Source: Acidobacteriota bacterium
Lineage (GTDB): Bacteria; Acidobacteriota; Thermoanaerobaculia; Thermoanaerobaculales; Sulfomarinibacteraceae
DNA: 6,338 nt
NCBI GenBank assembly: GCA_030637805.1
Contig: DAOWFV010000233.1
Location: forward strand, 1 to 6,338
Direction of reading: 5' to 3'
Part shown: positions 1 to 5,903 of the stretch, one piece after another
How positions within the stretch are numbered: the first letter of the stretch is position 1
Layout of the letters: every line of letters starts with the position of its first letter
Made by a program: the position numbers and the translations under genes
Notes under the pieces: model-generated
The model's input: the letters and a program-made list of their open reading frames with translations, nothing else
Told to the model about the DNA's origin: nothing
Database searches by the model: none

Positions 1-531
1 ATCATGCGCCTTGGCCGGCGCCGCGGGGACGGCGCCGAGATGGCGATCATCGAGTTTGTCGATTACGAGCTGTCGGAGCATGAGGACGGCGGCGGCCCGG
101 CCAAGAGCAAAAGCTCGCTGAGCGATCGCGCCAAGGGCATGTTCGGGGGCGGAGCCAAGGGCGAGGCCGACGAGACGGAAACGGTCGAGGCCGAGACCGC
201 CGAGGCGGAAGCGGCTGCTGCTGATGTTGCGCCCGCTGACGAGCCGGAGCCCATCGAGGCGGCGCCTGCTGACGAACTAGAGACCACAGAAGTCGCGCCC
301 GCCGGTGAGCCGACCGAGGAGCCGGAGGCGGTCGAAGTTGCGCCCGTCGAGGAGCCGACCGAGGAGCCCGCCGAGGCAGCGCCATCCGAGGAGCCCGCCG
401 AGGAACCCGAACCCATCGAGGCCACCCCCGCCGAGGCGGAAGAAGCCGCCGAGATCGCTTCGGGCGAGGCTTCGGAGGCAACAGAAGTCGACACCTCCGA
501 TGAGGCTGACGAGGAGAAGAAGGACTCCTGA
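1..531 (+). CDS. rplQ: 50S ribosomal protein L17, C-terminal part, with long acidic tail (5' truncated)
   Basis: The reading frame is open from the first base, so the gene begins upstream of the window. The first ~21 residues (IMRLGRRRGDGAEMAIIEFV then D) match the conserved C-terminus of L17, which in most bacteria reads like YTRILKLG-RRGD-APMA-IELVD. L17 is a large-subunit protein near the peptide exit tunnel, usually about 115-130 residues and the last gene of the rpoA operon. Here the fold is followed by about 155 extra residues. First comes a short Gly/Lys/Ser linker (SLSDRAKGMFGGGAKGE), then a tail dominated by Glu, Ala, Pro and Thr with repeated EEPTEEP, PAEEPEPIEA and VAP(A/V)-type units, ending DEADEEKKDS. 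The ATG at position 4 is internal to the L17 fold and is not the true start. A strong terminator follows the stop, as expected at an operon end. Identification of L17 rests on this short conserved stretch plus the terminator position. Confidence 0.85.
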   Translation: MMRLGRRRGDGAEMAIIEFVDYELSEHEDGGGPAKSKSSLSDRAKGMFGGGAKGEADETETVEAETAEAEAAAADVAPADEPEPIEAAPADELETTEVAPAGEPTEEPEAVEVAPVEEPTEEPAEAAPSEEPAEEPEPIEATPAEAEEAAEIASGEASEATEVDTSDEADEEKKDS

Positions 532-552
532 GAGCTCCCGAATTTTTGATCT

Positions 553-582
553 AAAACGCCGCAGCCCGCTGCGGCGTTTTTT
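553..582. terminator. Intrinsic terminator between convergent genes
   Basis: A perfect 12-bp stem, AAAACGCCGCAG (553-564) with CTGCGGCGTTTT (569-580), carries a CCCG tetraloop. It is followed on the plus strand by a run of six T (577-582), four of them in the stem. This should end rplQ transcription. On the minus strand the same hairpin begins directly after the TAA stop of the lipoprotein gene (581-583) and ends with TTTT, so it could serve both directions, though the minus-strand T-run is shorter. Confidence 0.92.
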
Positions 583-1003
583 ATTGCGGTCTCTCGGTGT
601 AGACCAGGCCCACCTGGCGCCTACCCGCCTCGGGCGCCCGGACGGTCAGCGTCACCCAGCCGCCGGGGCCCATGAAGGCCTGGCTGAAGAAATCGGGCTG
701 GTCCAGGACCGGCCCTTCCGTCCAGCCTCTCTCCGCGTAGTAGCGCGTGTAGTATGCGACGACCTCGTCGGGGGTCGCATTGACGGTCTGCATGAGCAAG
801 GTGGGGTTCTGCTCGAGGCCTGCGATGTCGACCTCGGCGCCCGGGTAGGCGACGAAGTACTCGGAGGTAAAGTCCGCCGTCTGGGCCCGCTCCTCCTGTG
901 CGGGGATCCCCGCGGGTTCCTCGGCGGTCCGCCGGCAGCCGGTGGGGATGAGCGCGAGGCAGCAGAGAGTCGCTGCAAGAAAACTGATGCGCGGGATGGT
1001 CAT
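581..1003 (-). CDS. Putative lipoprotein of unknown function
   Basis: A 140-residue protein with a signal-peptide-like N-terminus: Arg at residue 5, a hydrophobic stretch at residues 8-20, and a cysteine at residue 23 in LIPTGC. This resembles a lipoprotein signal, but Pro at -3 makes the lipobox imperfect. The mature part has the pattern YF-AYPGAEVDIAG (49-62), then ATPDEVVAYYTRYYAERGWT (76-95), then an aromatic/Gly segment (GPGGWVTLTVRAP). The 'PGAEV ... TPDEVVAYY ... RGWT' arrangement recurs in small secreted or lipoproteins of unknown function in many Gram-negative phyla. I do not assign a function. The ATG is preceded by AAGGAG at 7-nt spacing. The gene lies 32 bp downstream of the beta-CASP nuclease gene on the same strand, so co-transcription is likely. 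Its stop codon abuts the terminator shared with rplQ. Confidence 0.8.
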   Translation of the reverse strand: MTIPRISFLAATLCCLALIPTGCRRTAEEPAGIPAQEERAQTADFTSEYFVAYPGAEVDIAGLEQNPTLLMQTVNATPDEVVAYYTRYYAERGWTEGPVLDQPDFFSQAFMGPGGWVTLTVRAPEAGRRQVGLVYTERPQ

Positions 1004-1035
1004 GCCTCTTCTCCTTGACTGACAATTGTAACGGA

Positions 1036-2424
1036 CTAGAACGAGAGTGTTTCCCCGAGGTCCGGAATCGACGGTTCCCAGCCGAGCTCCTCCTTGAGGC
1101 GTTCGGCGAGCGCCTTTTGAGCCTCATGCTCGCCGTGCACGAGCACCACGCGTTCGGGCTCGCGCTCCCGTCGACCGAGCCACACCATCAGCTCACCGGC
1201 GTCGGCGTGGGCGGAGAGCCCGGAAATCCTCGAGACGTGCGCCTTCACGGGGATCCACTGGCCGTGGATCTTGATCCGCTCCTCGCCCTCCACGAGTCGC
1301 CGGCCTTTGGTGCCTTGAGCCTGGTAGCCCACGAAGATCACCGTGTTGCGTTTATCGGGAAGCCGCAGCTTGAGATGGTGGAGGATGCGTCCGCCGGTGG
1401 CCATTCCGGAGGCCGAGATGATGATCGCCGGACCGCCCATCGAGTTGAGCTTGCGAGAATCCCGGGAGGTGGGGGTGGTCTGCAGGTTGGGCGGGAAGAT
1501 CGGGTTCACCTGTTCGCAGAAGAACTGCCGCATCTCGGCGTCGTGCTCCGCGATGAAGCGGGTGTACAAAGCGGTGGCCTCGATGGCCATGGGGCTGTCG
1601 AGAAAGACCGGGATCTGCGGGAGATCGCCGTCGACCATGAGCTCGTGGAGCATATACAGGATCTCCTGAGTGCGGTCGATGGCGAAGGCGGGGATCAGGA
1701 TCACGCCGCCGCGGGCCAGACCGGCCCTGATCTCTTCGGCAAGCACGAAGCTCGGGTCGGCATCTCCGTGGAAGCGGTCACCGTAGGTGGATTCCATGAA
1801 CAGCACGTCGGAGCCCGGGTAGGGCTCGGGCTCGCGCAGAATGGGCACGCCGTAGCGGCCCACATCACCCGAGAAGTAGAACCTCTTACGCTTCCCGCCT
1901 GAGACCTTGGTCTCCAGCTCAACCGCGGCCGCGCCGAGAATGTGCCCCTGGCGGCGGAAGCGGAAGCGAATGCCGGGGTGGAGCTCCCGCCACTCGTCGA
2001 AGGGCACGGTCTCGAGCAGCCGCAGCGCCTCGCGTGCGTCCGCCATGCGGTAGAGGGGCAGGGCGGGTTTGTGCTTGGAGTAGCCCTCTTTGTTCGCGTA
2101 GCGGGCCTCCTCCTCGTTGATGTGGGCGGAGTCGGGCAGGAGGACGCCAAGCAGGGACCTGGTGGGTGGTGTGCAGTAGACCGGGCCTGAAAAGCCCTGG
2201 CGGCACAGCCTGGGCAGATAGCCCGAGTGGTCGATGTGTGCGTGGGTGAGCACCACCGCGTCGACGGCGTGGGCCGGGTGGGGCAGGGACTTCCAGTTGA
2301 GACGCCGGTACTCGGCCGGTCCCTGGAAGAGACCGCAGTCGACCAAGGCGTGGAAGTGTTTCCACGCGAGCAGGTACTTCGACCCGGTGACGCAGCGTCC
2401 GGCTCCAAGAACAGTGATATCCAC
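1036..2424 (-). CDS. Beta-CASP metallo-beta-lactamase fold RNA exonuclease/processing protein
   Basis: A 462-residue protein of the YSH1/CPSF73-like (COG1236) family: zinc-dependent RNases with a metallo-beta-lactamase core and inserted beta-CASP domain. Visible motifs in order: N-terminal LGAGRCVTGS (6-15); Asp29 in LVDCG (motif 1); HAHIDH at 61-66 (motif 2, metal ligands); His161 in GHILGA (motif 3); Asp187 in SGDVGR (motif 4); the beta-CASP region opening with ESTYGD (211-216); SASGMATGGRILHHLK (337-352); and a C-terminal RMMBL part with GLSAHAD (402-408) and VLVHGE (427-432). All expected metal ligands appear present, so it should be active. The length is typical of the bacterial family (about 430-470). 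The start is GTG, chosen because the family-typical opening follows at once and GGAGG lies 6 nt upstream. It is probably cytoplasmic RNA turnover or maturation; the substrate cannot be told from sequence. The gene is first in a minus-strand pair with the lipoprotein gene. Confidence 0.93.
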   Translation of the reverse strand: MDITVLGAGRCVTGSKYLLAWKHFHALVDCGLFQGPAEYRRLNWKSLPHPAHAVDAVVLTHAHIDHSGYLPRLCRQGFSGPVYCTPPTRSLLGVLLPDSAHINEEEARYANKEGYSKHKPALPLYRMADAREALRLLETVPFDEWRELHPGIRFRFRRQGHILGAAAVELETKVSGGKRKRFYFSGDVGRYGVPILREPEPYPGSDVLFMESTYGDRFHGDADPSFVLAEEIRAGLARGGVILIPAFAIDRTQEILYMLHELMVDGDLPQIPVFLDSPMAIEATALYTRFIAEHDAEMRQFFCEQVNPIFPPNLQTTPTSRDSRKLNSMGGPAIIISASGMATGGRILHHLKLRLPDKRNTVIFVGYQAQGTKGRRLVEGEERIKIHGQWIPVKAHVSRISGLSAHADAGELMVWLGRREREPERVVLVHGEHEAQKALAERLKEELGWEPSIPDLGETLSF

Positions 2425-2442
2425 GGAATACCTCCGGCCGTG

Positions 2443-2472
2443 ATCCTACCCCGGACTCCGTCAGGAGGCCAA
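2443..2472 (-). promoter_or_regulatory. Candidate promoter for the beta-CASP nuclease gene
   Basis: On the minus strand a TTGGCC (-35-like, 2472-2467) and TAGGAT (-10-like, 2448-2443) are separated by 18 bp, each matching the sigma-70 consensus at four of six positions. The predicted start would leave a very short leader that still contains the GGAGG at 2435-2431. In a high-GC genome such matches occur by chance, so this is a weak call. Confidence 0.3.
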
Positions 2473-2497
2473 ACTCCGTCTCCAACCCGAGCCTTTC

Positions 2498-2539
2498 CTC
2501 GGAAAACCGACGCGCGCTTCGCTCGCTCGGTTTTCCGAG
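2498..2539. repeat. Inverted repeat with 13-bp perfect arms
   Basis: CTCGGAAAACCGA (2498-2510) is repeated in inverse at 2527-2539, separated by a GC-rich 16-nt loop (CGCGCGCTTCGCTCGC) that can itself pair partly. It lies between divergent genes, upstream of both. It lacks a following T-run and so is not a clean terminator. It could be a palindromic intergenic repeat, an operator or an RNA leader structure. Confidence 0.75.
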
Positions 2540-2558
2540 AGATGAGAATGGTTCTACT

Positions 2559-2599
2559 AATTTTTCAGCTCGCGCCGGAACGGCGCGAGCTGAAAAATT
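2559..2599. repeat. Perfect 19-bp stem-loop in the divergent intergenic region
   Basis: AATTTTTCAGCTCGCGCCG (2559-2577) and its exact reverse complement (2581-2599) flank a 3-nt loop, GAA. The T-tract is on the 5' side of the stem and pairs with an A-tract on the 3' side on either strand, unlike the usual terminator, in which the T-run follows the stem on the coding strand. It sits just upstream of the candidate -35 at 2603. Possible roles are a palindromic repeat of the genome, a binding site, or an insulator between the divergent units. Confidence 0.85.
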
Positions 2600-2602
2600 G
2601 GG

Positions 2603-2631
2603 TGGACGGGAGGCAATAACGCCCGTAGAAT
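2603..2631 (+). promoter_or_regulatory. Candidate sigma-70 promoter for the 2662-5897 unit
   Basis: TGGACG (2603-2608) and TAGAAT (2626-2631) are spaced by 17 bp, with four and five of six consensus matches. Transcription would start near 2638 and give a leader of about 24 nt. A 5-bp inverted repeat, ACGGG (2606-2610) and CCCGT (2622-2626), overlaps both elements and could be an operator half-site pair, but it is short enough to be chance. Confidence 0.5.
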
Positions 2632-2649
2632 GATCAGGGTTTTCTTCCG

Positions 2650-2656
2650 AGGAGGT
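2650..2656 (+). promoter_or_regulatory. Strong ribosome binding site
   Basis: AGGAGGT lies just upstream of the ATG at 2662, with about 6 nt between GGAGG and the start. It matches the anti-Shine-Dalgarno sequence closely and fixes the start of the DUF883-like gene. Confidence 0.85.
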
Positions 2657-2661
2657 CGATC

Positions 2662-3150
2662 ATGGCAGAGAAGAAAAAGAGCGTCGACAAGGCCATCGAA
2701 GAGGTGGTGGAGGAGGCTGAGAGCGGGCTGGACGGGGTCAAGGACTCGTTGGCGAAGGCTCAGCAGGCCATGGAGAGCGCGAAGACCACGATGCAGGGGG
2801 CCTACGGCAAGGCCAGGGACACGGTGCAGGTTGCGGCGGAGCGAGCCCAGGTCTACCTCGAGGACGCCAAGAAGTACCTCGCCGAAGCGCGCGAGAAGTC
2901 GGCCTCGCTCGCGGTCAAGACGCGCGAGCAGGCAGAGGTTCTCTACGCCAAGTCCAAGGAGCAGTACGAGGAGCTTTCGGAGAAGGCGAAGGACCTCTAC
3001 GGCAAAGCCAAAGACCGCGTCGCCGAGATGGACTTCAAGGAGAAGGGCGACCAGGTGGTGGAGTACGTCCGGATAAACCCTGGCAAGGCGATCCTCATTG
3101 CGCTTGCCGTGGGTTTCGTCGTTGGATATGCCGCGCGGCCGCGTGACTGA
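2662..3150 (+). CDS. DUF883/ElaB/YqjD-like membrane-anchored helical protein
   Basis: A 162-residue protein, almost entirely predicted amphipathic helix for residues 1-135. It is rich in Ala, Lys and Glu with imperfect ~11-residue repeats (GAYGKARDTV at 46-55, VLYAKSKEQY at 93-102, DLYGKAKDRV at 111-120), the pattern seen in apolipoprotein/LEA-like proteins. A single hydrophobic segment at the C-terminus follows an NPGK turn (139-142) and runs to about 157 (ILIALAVGFVVGYAA), ending in ARPRD. This soluble helix plus C-terminal small-residue anchor is the architecture of ElaB/YqjD/DUF883 proteins, inner-membrane proteins that in E. coli associate with ribosomes in stationary phase. Whether this protein does the same is inference; a desiccation/stress LEA-like role is an alternative. 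It has a strong RBS, is the first gene of the unit, and lies 20 bp before the next gene. Confidence 0.75.
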   Translation: MAEKKKSVDKAIEEVVEEAESGLDGVKDSLAKAQQAMESAKTTMQGAYGKARDTVQVAAERAQVYLEDAKKYLAEAREKSASLAVKTREQAEVLYAKSKEQYEELSEKAKDLYGKAKDRVAEMDFKEKGDQVVEYVRINPGKAILIALAVGFVVGYAARPRD

Positions 3151-3170
3151 GTCTCTGGGGGGTTGAGCAG

Positions 3171-3476
3171 ATGGAAGAGCCGAAAGCCGACGCACCGGAT
3201 CTCGATGCCGCTGACGAAAATCTGACCTACGATCAGACTGGTGGCCGCCGCATCGACGCCGACACGATCCTCGACTCCCTCGTCCCGCAGTCGATCGACT
3301 GGCGGGAGACCGTGGGGCGCCACCCCATTCTGTCCGTGGCCTCGGTGGGACTGGTGGGCTATCTGGTGGGCCGCACCAAGGGGGCCTCCATCATGGCGGG
3401 CATCACCGCCGCCCTGTCGGCCGGCATCATGCGCCAGCTGTCCGATGTATTCCAGGGAGAGTTCTTCGATTTCTGA
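3171..3476 (+). CDS. Small membrane protein, unknown function
   Basis: A 101-residue protein with an acidic soluble N-terminus (1-45; IDADTILDSLVPQSIDWRET at 28-47), then a segment beginning GRHPILSVASVGLVGYLVGR (49-68) and a second hydrophobic stretch rich in Gly/Ala/Ser (GASIMAGITAALSAGIM, 71-87). It ends with an aromatic acidic tail, EFFDF. The small-residue spacing suggests glycine-zipper packing of one or two membrane helices. The first segment resembles the C-terminal anchor of the preceding DUF883-like protein (a [N/H]P turn, then small hydrophobic residues, then VG-GY). The start is supported by a GGGGGG run about 7 nt upstream. The gene is 20 bp after the DUF883-like gene and 3 bp before the kinase gene, so it is almost certainly co-transcribed. 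No family is recognised with confidence. Confidence 0.8.
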   Translation: MEEPKADAPDLDAADENLTYDQTGGRRIDADTILDSLVPQSIDWRETVGRHPILSVASVGLVGYLVGRTKGASIMAGITAALSAGIMRQLSDVFQGEFFDF

Positions 3477-3479
3477 CGG

Positions 3480-5897
3480 GTGAGGATGCATGACGCCCGC
3501 CTCCGAGAACGAGAGCTGATGACCCGTCCGGCCGGATTCCGACCGTTCCTCGCGCCCATGACCCTCGGCCGGAGCTTTTTGCTCTGGTTGCTCGGGGTCC
3601 TGGTCGTCACCATGGTGGTGGTCAGCGCCCTGGTGCTGTGGCACGAGCAGCGGGTCCTCGAGGGGGAGCTGCGTTCCCGCGCCGAGCTTCTCGCCCACGT
3701 CCTCGCTCTCGCCGCGACCGAGGGCGGATCCCCCGAGTACCTGGCCATCTTTTCGATGACCGACGTGCGGGCGGGGGAGGTCCGCGATGAGGGTGGGCGG
3801 ATTCTATGGCGGTTCGGGCCGTCGACTGAGGAGGCCGGGGCCCTCGACGCCACCGCGCTGCGGATCGAGGAACGGGTGCAGGTGGGCCGTGGACCGTGGG
3901 GTCAAGGCGACACCGTGGAGGTGGTTCTGCTGGTGTCGCGGGCAAGGGTGCGCCGGAACCTCGCGGTGGCCGCGATTCGCCTGCTCGCAGGCCTCGGCAT
4001 CGCCCTCACCCTGGCCCTCGTCGTGGGTCTGATGCTCGTCGGTCGGGTGGTCCGCCCGCTGCGCGAGCTCGCTTCATGGGTGAGGTCCTTCGACCCGGAG
4101 AGGGCGGCGGAGCTGCCCCTGGAGGGGGGTAGCGCCGCCGAGGTCCACGAGCTCGCCGGCGCCTTCCGCGACATGGCGCAGCGGTTGGCCGAGCAGAGGC
4201 GCTCGCTGGTGGCAAGCGAGCGTCAGTTCCGAGAGCTCTTCGCCGCCTCGCCGACACCTCTCCTGCGCCTCGACCGGGACCTCTCGCTTCGCGACGCCAA
4301 CCCGGCTGCGGAACCTTTCATCGGGGGAGACCGCGGCCGGTCGGTGGGCCGCTCGTTGGAGGGGTTCCTCGATGATGCGGCCGTGGACCGGCTTGCCGCA
4401 GCCCTGGACGGGGTCCACGAGGGAGCGGAGGCCGTGATCGAAGGCCACTGGCGCCTCACCCGCGGCGAGCTCGCCGAGGTGGAGCTGCGGGTGGGTGCGG
4501 CAGGGGGTGGAGAAGCGCCGGGCTATCTGGCGGCGATCCACGATCTCACCGACCGGGTGCGACGCATGGGCGAGCAATGGCGCCGCACCTTCGACGCCAT
4601 GGTGGACGGGGTGGCCCTCGTCGACGGCACGGGCCGCCTCACGCTCACCAACCAGGCCCTCGAGCCCCACCGGGGGGCGGTGGAGGCGGACCTCGTCCCA
4701 CGTTTGCGCGGGGAGGCCCCGCGGCAGTGGCGCCGATCGAACGCGGGCCGTTTCCTCGACTGCTCGTTGAGTGCCCCCGAAGGGCTGGAGCACGCCATCC
4801 TCGTGGTGCGGGATGTGACCGAAGCGGCGCACGCCGAGGAGCGTCTTCGCGACGTGGAAAAGATGCAGGCCGTGGGCACCCTGGCCAGTGGAGTGGCCCA
4901 CGACTTCAATAACCTGCTGGCGGGGATCCTGCTGCACGCGCGACTCCTCCAGCGGCAGCCGGAGACCGTCGGCGAGGCGGCGGCGGCGATTCGTGATCTG
5001 GCCGAGCAGGGGTCCGAGGTGGTACGGGAGCTGCTGCTTTTCGCACGGAGGGAGAGCGAGCCTCCGGGCACCCTGGATCTCGTGGAGCTGGTCCGACGGC
5101 AGGAGAACGTCCTGCGGCACCTTTTGACCGACGGGGTGGAGCTGCTCTTCGAGCTGGAAGGGGAGCCGGTGCCGGTCGTGGGCGATGCGGTGGCCTTGCG
5201 CCGGCTGGTGCTCAACCTTGTCCTCAACGCCCGCGACGCCGTGGCCGGGCGCGGCGGCCGCATCACGGTGAGAGTGGAGCACACCGCCGGACGCGCCGTG
5301 CTCGAGGTGGCGGACGACGGTCCCGGAATCCCCGCAGAGGTGCGCGAGCACCTCTTCGAGCCGTTCTTCACGCTGCGCCGCCAGGGGCGGGGCTCGGGTC
5401 TCGGCCTGGCCGTCGTTTACGGCATCGTCTCCGCGCACGGCGGCGAGGTGGACGTGCGCTCCGAGCCCGGTGAGGGGGCTCGGTTCATCGTCCGTCTGCC
5501 CCTCGGCGAGGCGGAGAAGGTCGAGCCGGTCGAGGTGTTCGGGGTCCTGTCCGGAGCCGAGGCAAGGATCCTGTTGGTGGAGCCGGATGGGCGTCGAGCG
5601 GCCCGCACGGTAGAGGTTCTGGCCGGGGCCGGGCTGGAGGTGCGGCATGCGCCCTCTCGAGAGGTCGCGGCCGGCCTCCTCGAGCGGTGGTCGCCGACTG
5701 TGGTGGTGGCCCAGGGCAAACCGGATGACGGCGCAGGAGCCTGGCTGGCGGAGCTCGAGCTCCCGGTGGTCGTTTCGGAGCGGCCCGGCGAGCTCTGGGC
5801 TCAGGCGCGGGGGCCGCGGGTCGTGCGGCTGCAGGCCAACGAGGAGCCCGCATCGATCCTCGAAGCGCTGCGTGATCTCGGGTTGATCCCGGAGTGA
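3480..5897 (+). CDS. Membrane hybrid-type sensor histidine kinase (HAMP-PAS-PAS-HisKA-HATPase-pseudo-receiver)
   Basis: An 805-residue kinase. Order: TM1 about 32-54; a ~105-residue extracytoplasmic region; TM2 about 161-188; HAMP about 189-242 (VRPLRELASWV); PAS1 about 246-355; PAS2 about 366-450; phospho-acceptor helix with LASGVAHDFNNLL (468-480), His474, of the NtrB-like HDFNN class; N box LNLVLNARDAV (578-588, Asn583); G1 ADDGPGIP (611-618); F box FEPFF (626-630); G2 GRGSGLGL (636-643). All kinase boxes look intact, so autophosphorylation is expected. Residues ~695-805 resemble a receiver (ILLVEPDGRRA) but have Gln745 where the phosphorylated Asp belongs (VVVAQGKPDDG) and no clear conserved Lys, so it is probably a pseudo-receiver. 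The start is uncertain: GTG 3480 gives the longest frame, ATG 3486 is next, and ATG 3519 has a GAGAG upstream and leaves all domains intact. The gene is third in the unit, 3 bp after the small membrane protein gene. No response regulator gene is in the window. Confidence 0.93.
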   Translation: MRMHDARLRERELMTRPAGFRPFLAPMTLGRSFLLWLLGVLVVTMVVVSALVLWHEQRVLEGELRSRAELLAHVLALAATEGGSPEYLAIFSMTDVRAGEVRDEGGRILWRFGPSTEEAGALDATALRIEERVQVGRGPWGQGDTVEVVLLVSRARVRRNLAVAAIRLLAGLGIALTLALVVGLMLVGRVVRPLRELASWVRSFDPERAAELPLEGGSAAEVHELAGAFRDMAQRLAEQRRSLVASERQFRELFAASPTPLLRLDRDLSLRDANPAAEPFIGGDRGRSVGRSLEGFLDDAAVDRLAAALDGVHEGAEAVIEGHWRLTRGELAEVELRVGAAGGGEAPGYLAAIHDLTDRVRRMGEQWRRTFDAMVDGVALVDGTGRLTLTNQALEPHRGAVEADLVPRLRGEAPRQWRRSNAGRFLDCSLSAPEGLEHAILVVRDVTEAAHAEERLRDVEKMQAVGTLASGVAHDFNNLLAGILLHARLLQRQPETVGEAAAAIRDLAEQGSEVVRELLLFARRESEPPGTLDLVELVRRQENVLRHLLTDGVELLFELEGEPVPVVGDAVALRRLVLNLVLNARDAVAGRGGRITVRVEHTAGRAVLEVADDGPGIPAEVREHLFEPFFTLRRQGRGSGLGLAVVYGIVSAHGGEVDVRSEPGEGARFIVRLPLGEAEKVEPVEVFGVLSGAEARILLVEPDGRRAARTVEVLAGAGLEVRHAPSREVAAGLLERWSPTVVVAQGKPDDGAGAWLAELELPVVVSERPGELWAQARGPRVVRLQANEEPASILEALRDLGLIPE

Positions 5898-5903
5898 AGC
5901 GGG

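Noticed and set aside
63..494. Ser/Ala-rich 143-residue minus-strand frame opposite rplQ
   Set aside because: It is the mirror of the Glu/Ala/Pro repeat codons in the L17 tail; low complexity with no supporting start signal.
305..1018. 237-residue plus-strand frame running from rplQ across the terminator into the lipoprotein gene
   Set aside because: It crosses a strong terminator, is Arg/Pro/Ser low-complexity in its first half, and is antisense to a gene with a good RBS and signal peptide.
1015..1902. 295-residue plus-strand open frame inside the beta-CASP gene
   Set aside because: It overlaps the clearly coding minus-strand nuclease with all catalytic motifs; no domain is seen in the plus frame.
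2559..2599. Intrinsic terminator reading of the 19-bp stem
   Set aside because: There is no gene ending nearby on either strand, and the 3' arm ends in an A-tract plus TT where a T-run would be expected.
2557..3195. 212-residue minus-strand frame opposite the DUF883-like gene
   Set aside because: Its C-terminus is merely the translated palindrome at 2559-2599, and the rest mirrors the Ala/Lys/Glu helix codons of the plus-strand gene.
4074..5648. 524-residue open frame on the minus strand opposite the kinase
   Set aside because: It is a high-GC shadow: the plus-strand frame shows complete kinase motifs, while this one has a low-complexity, His/Arg/Gly/Leu-rich composition without a recognisable domain.
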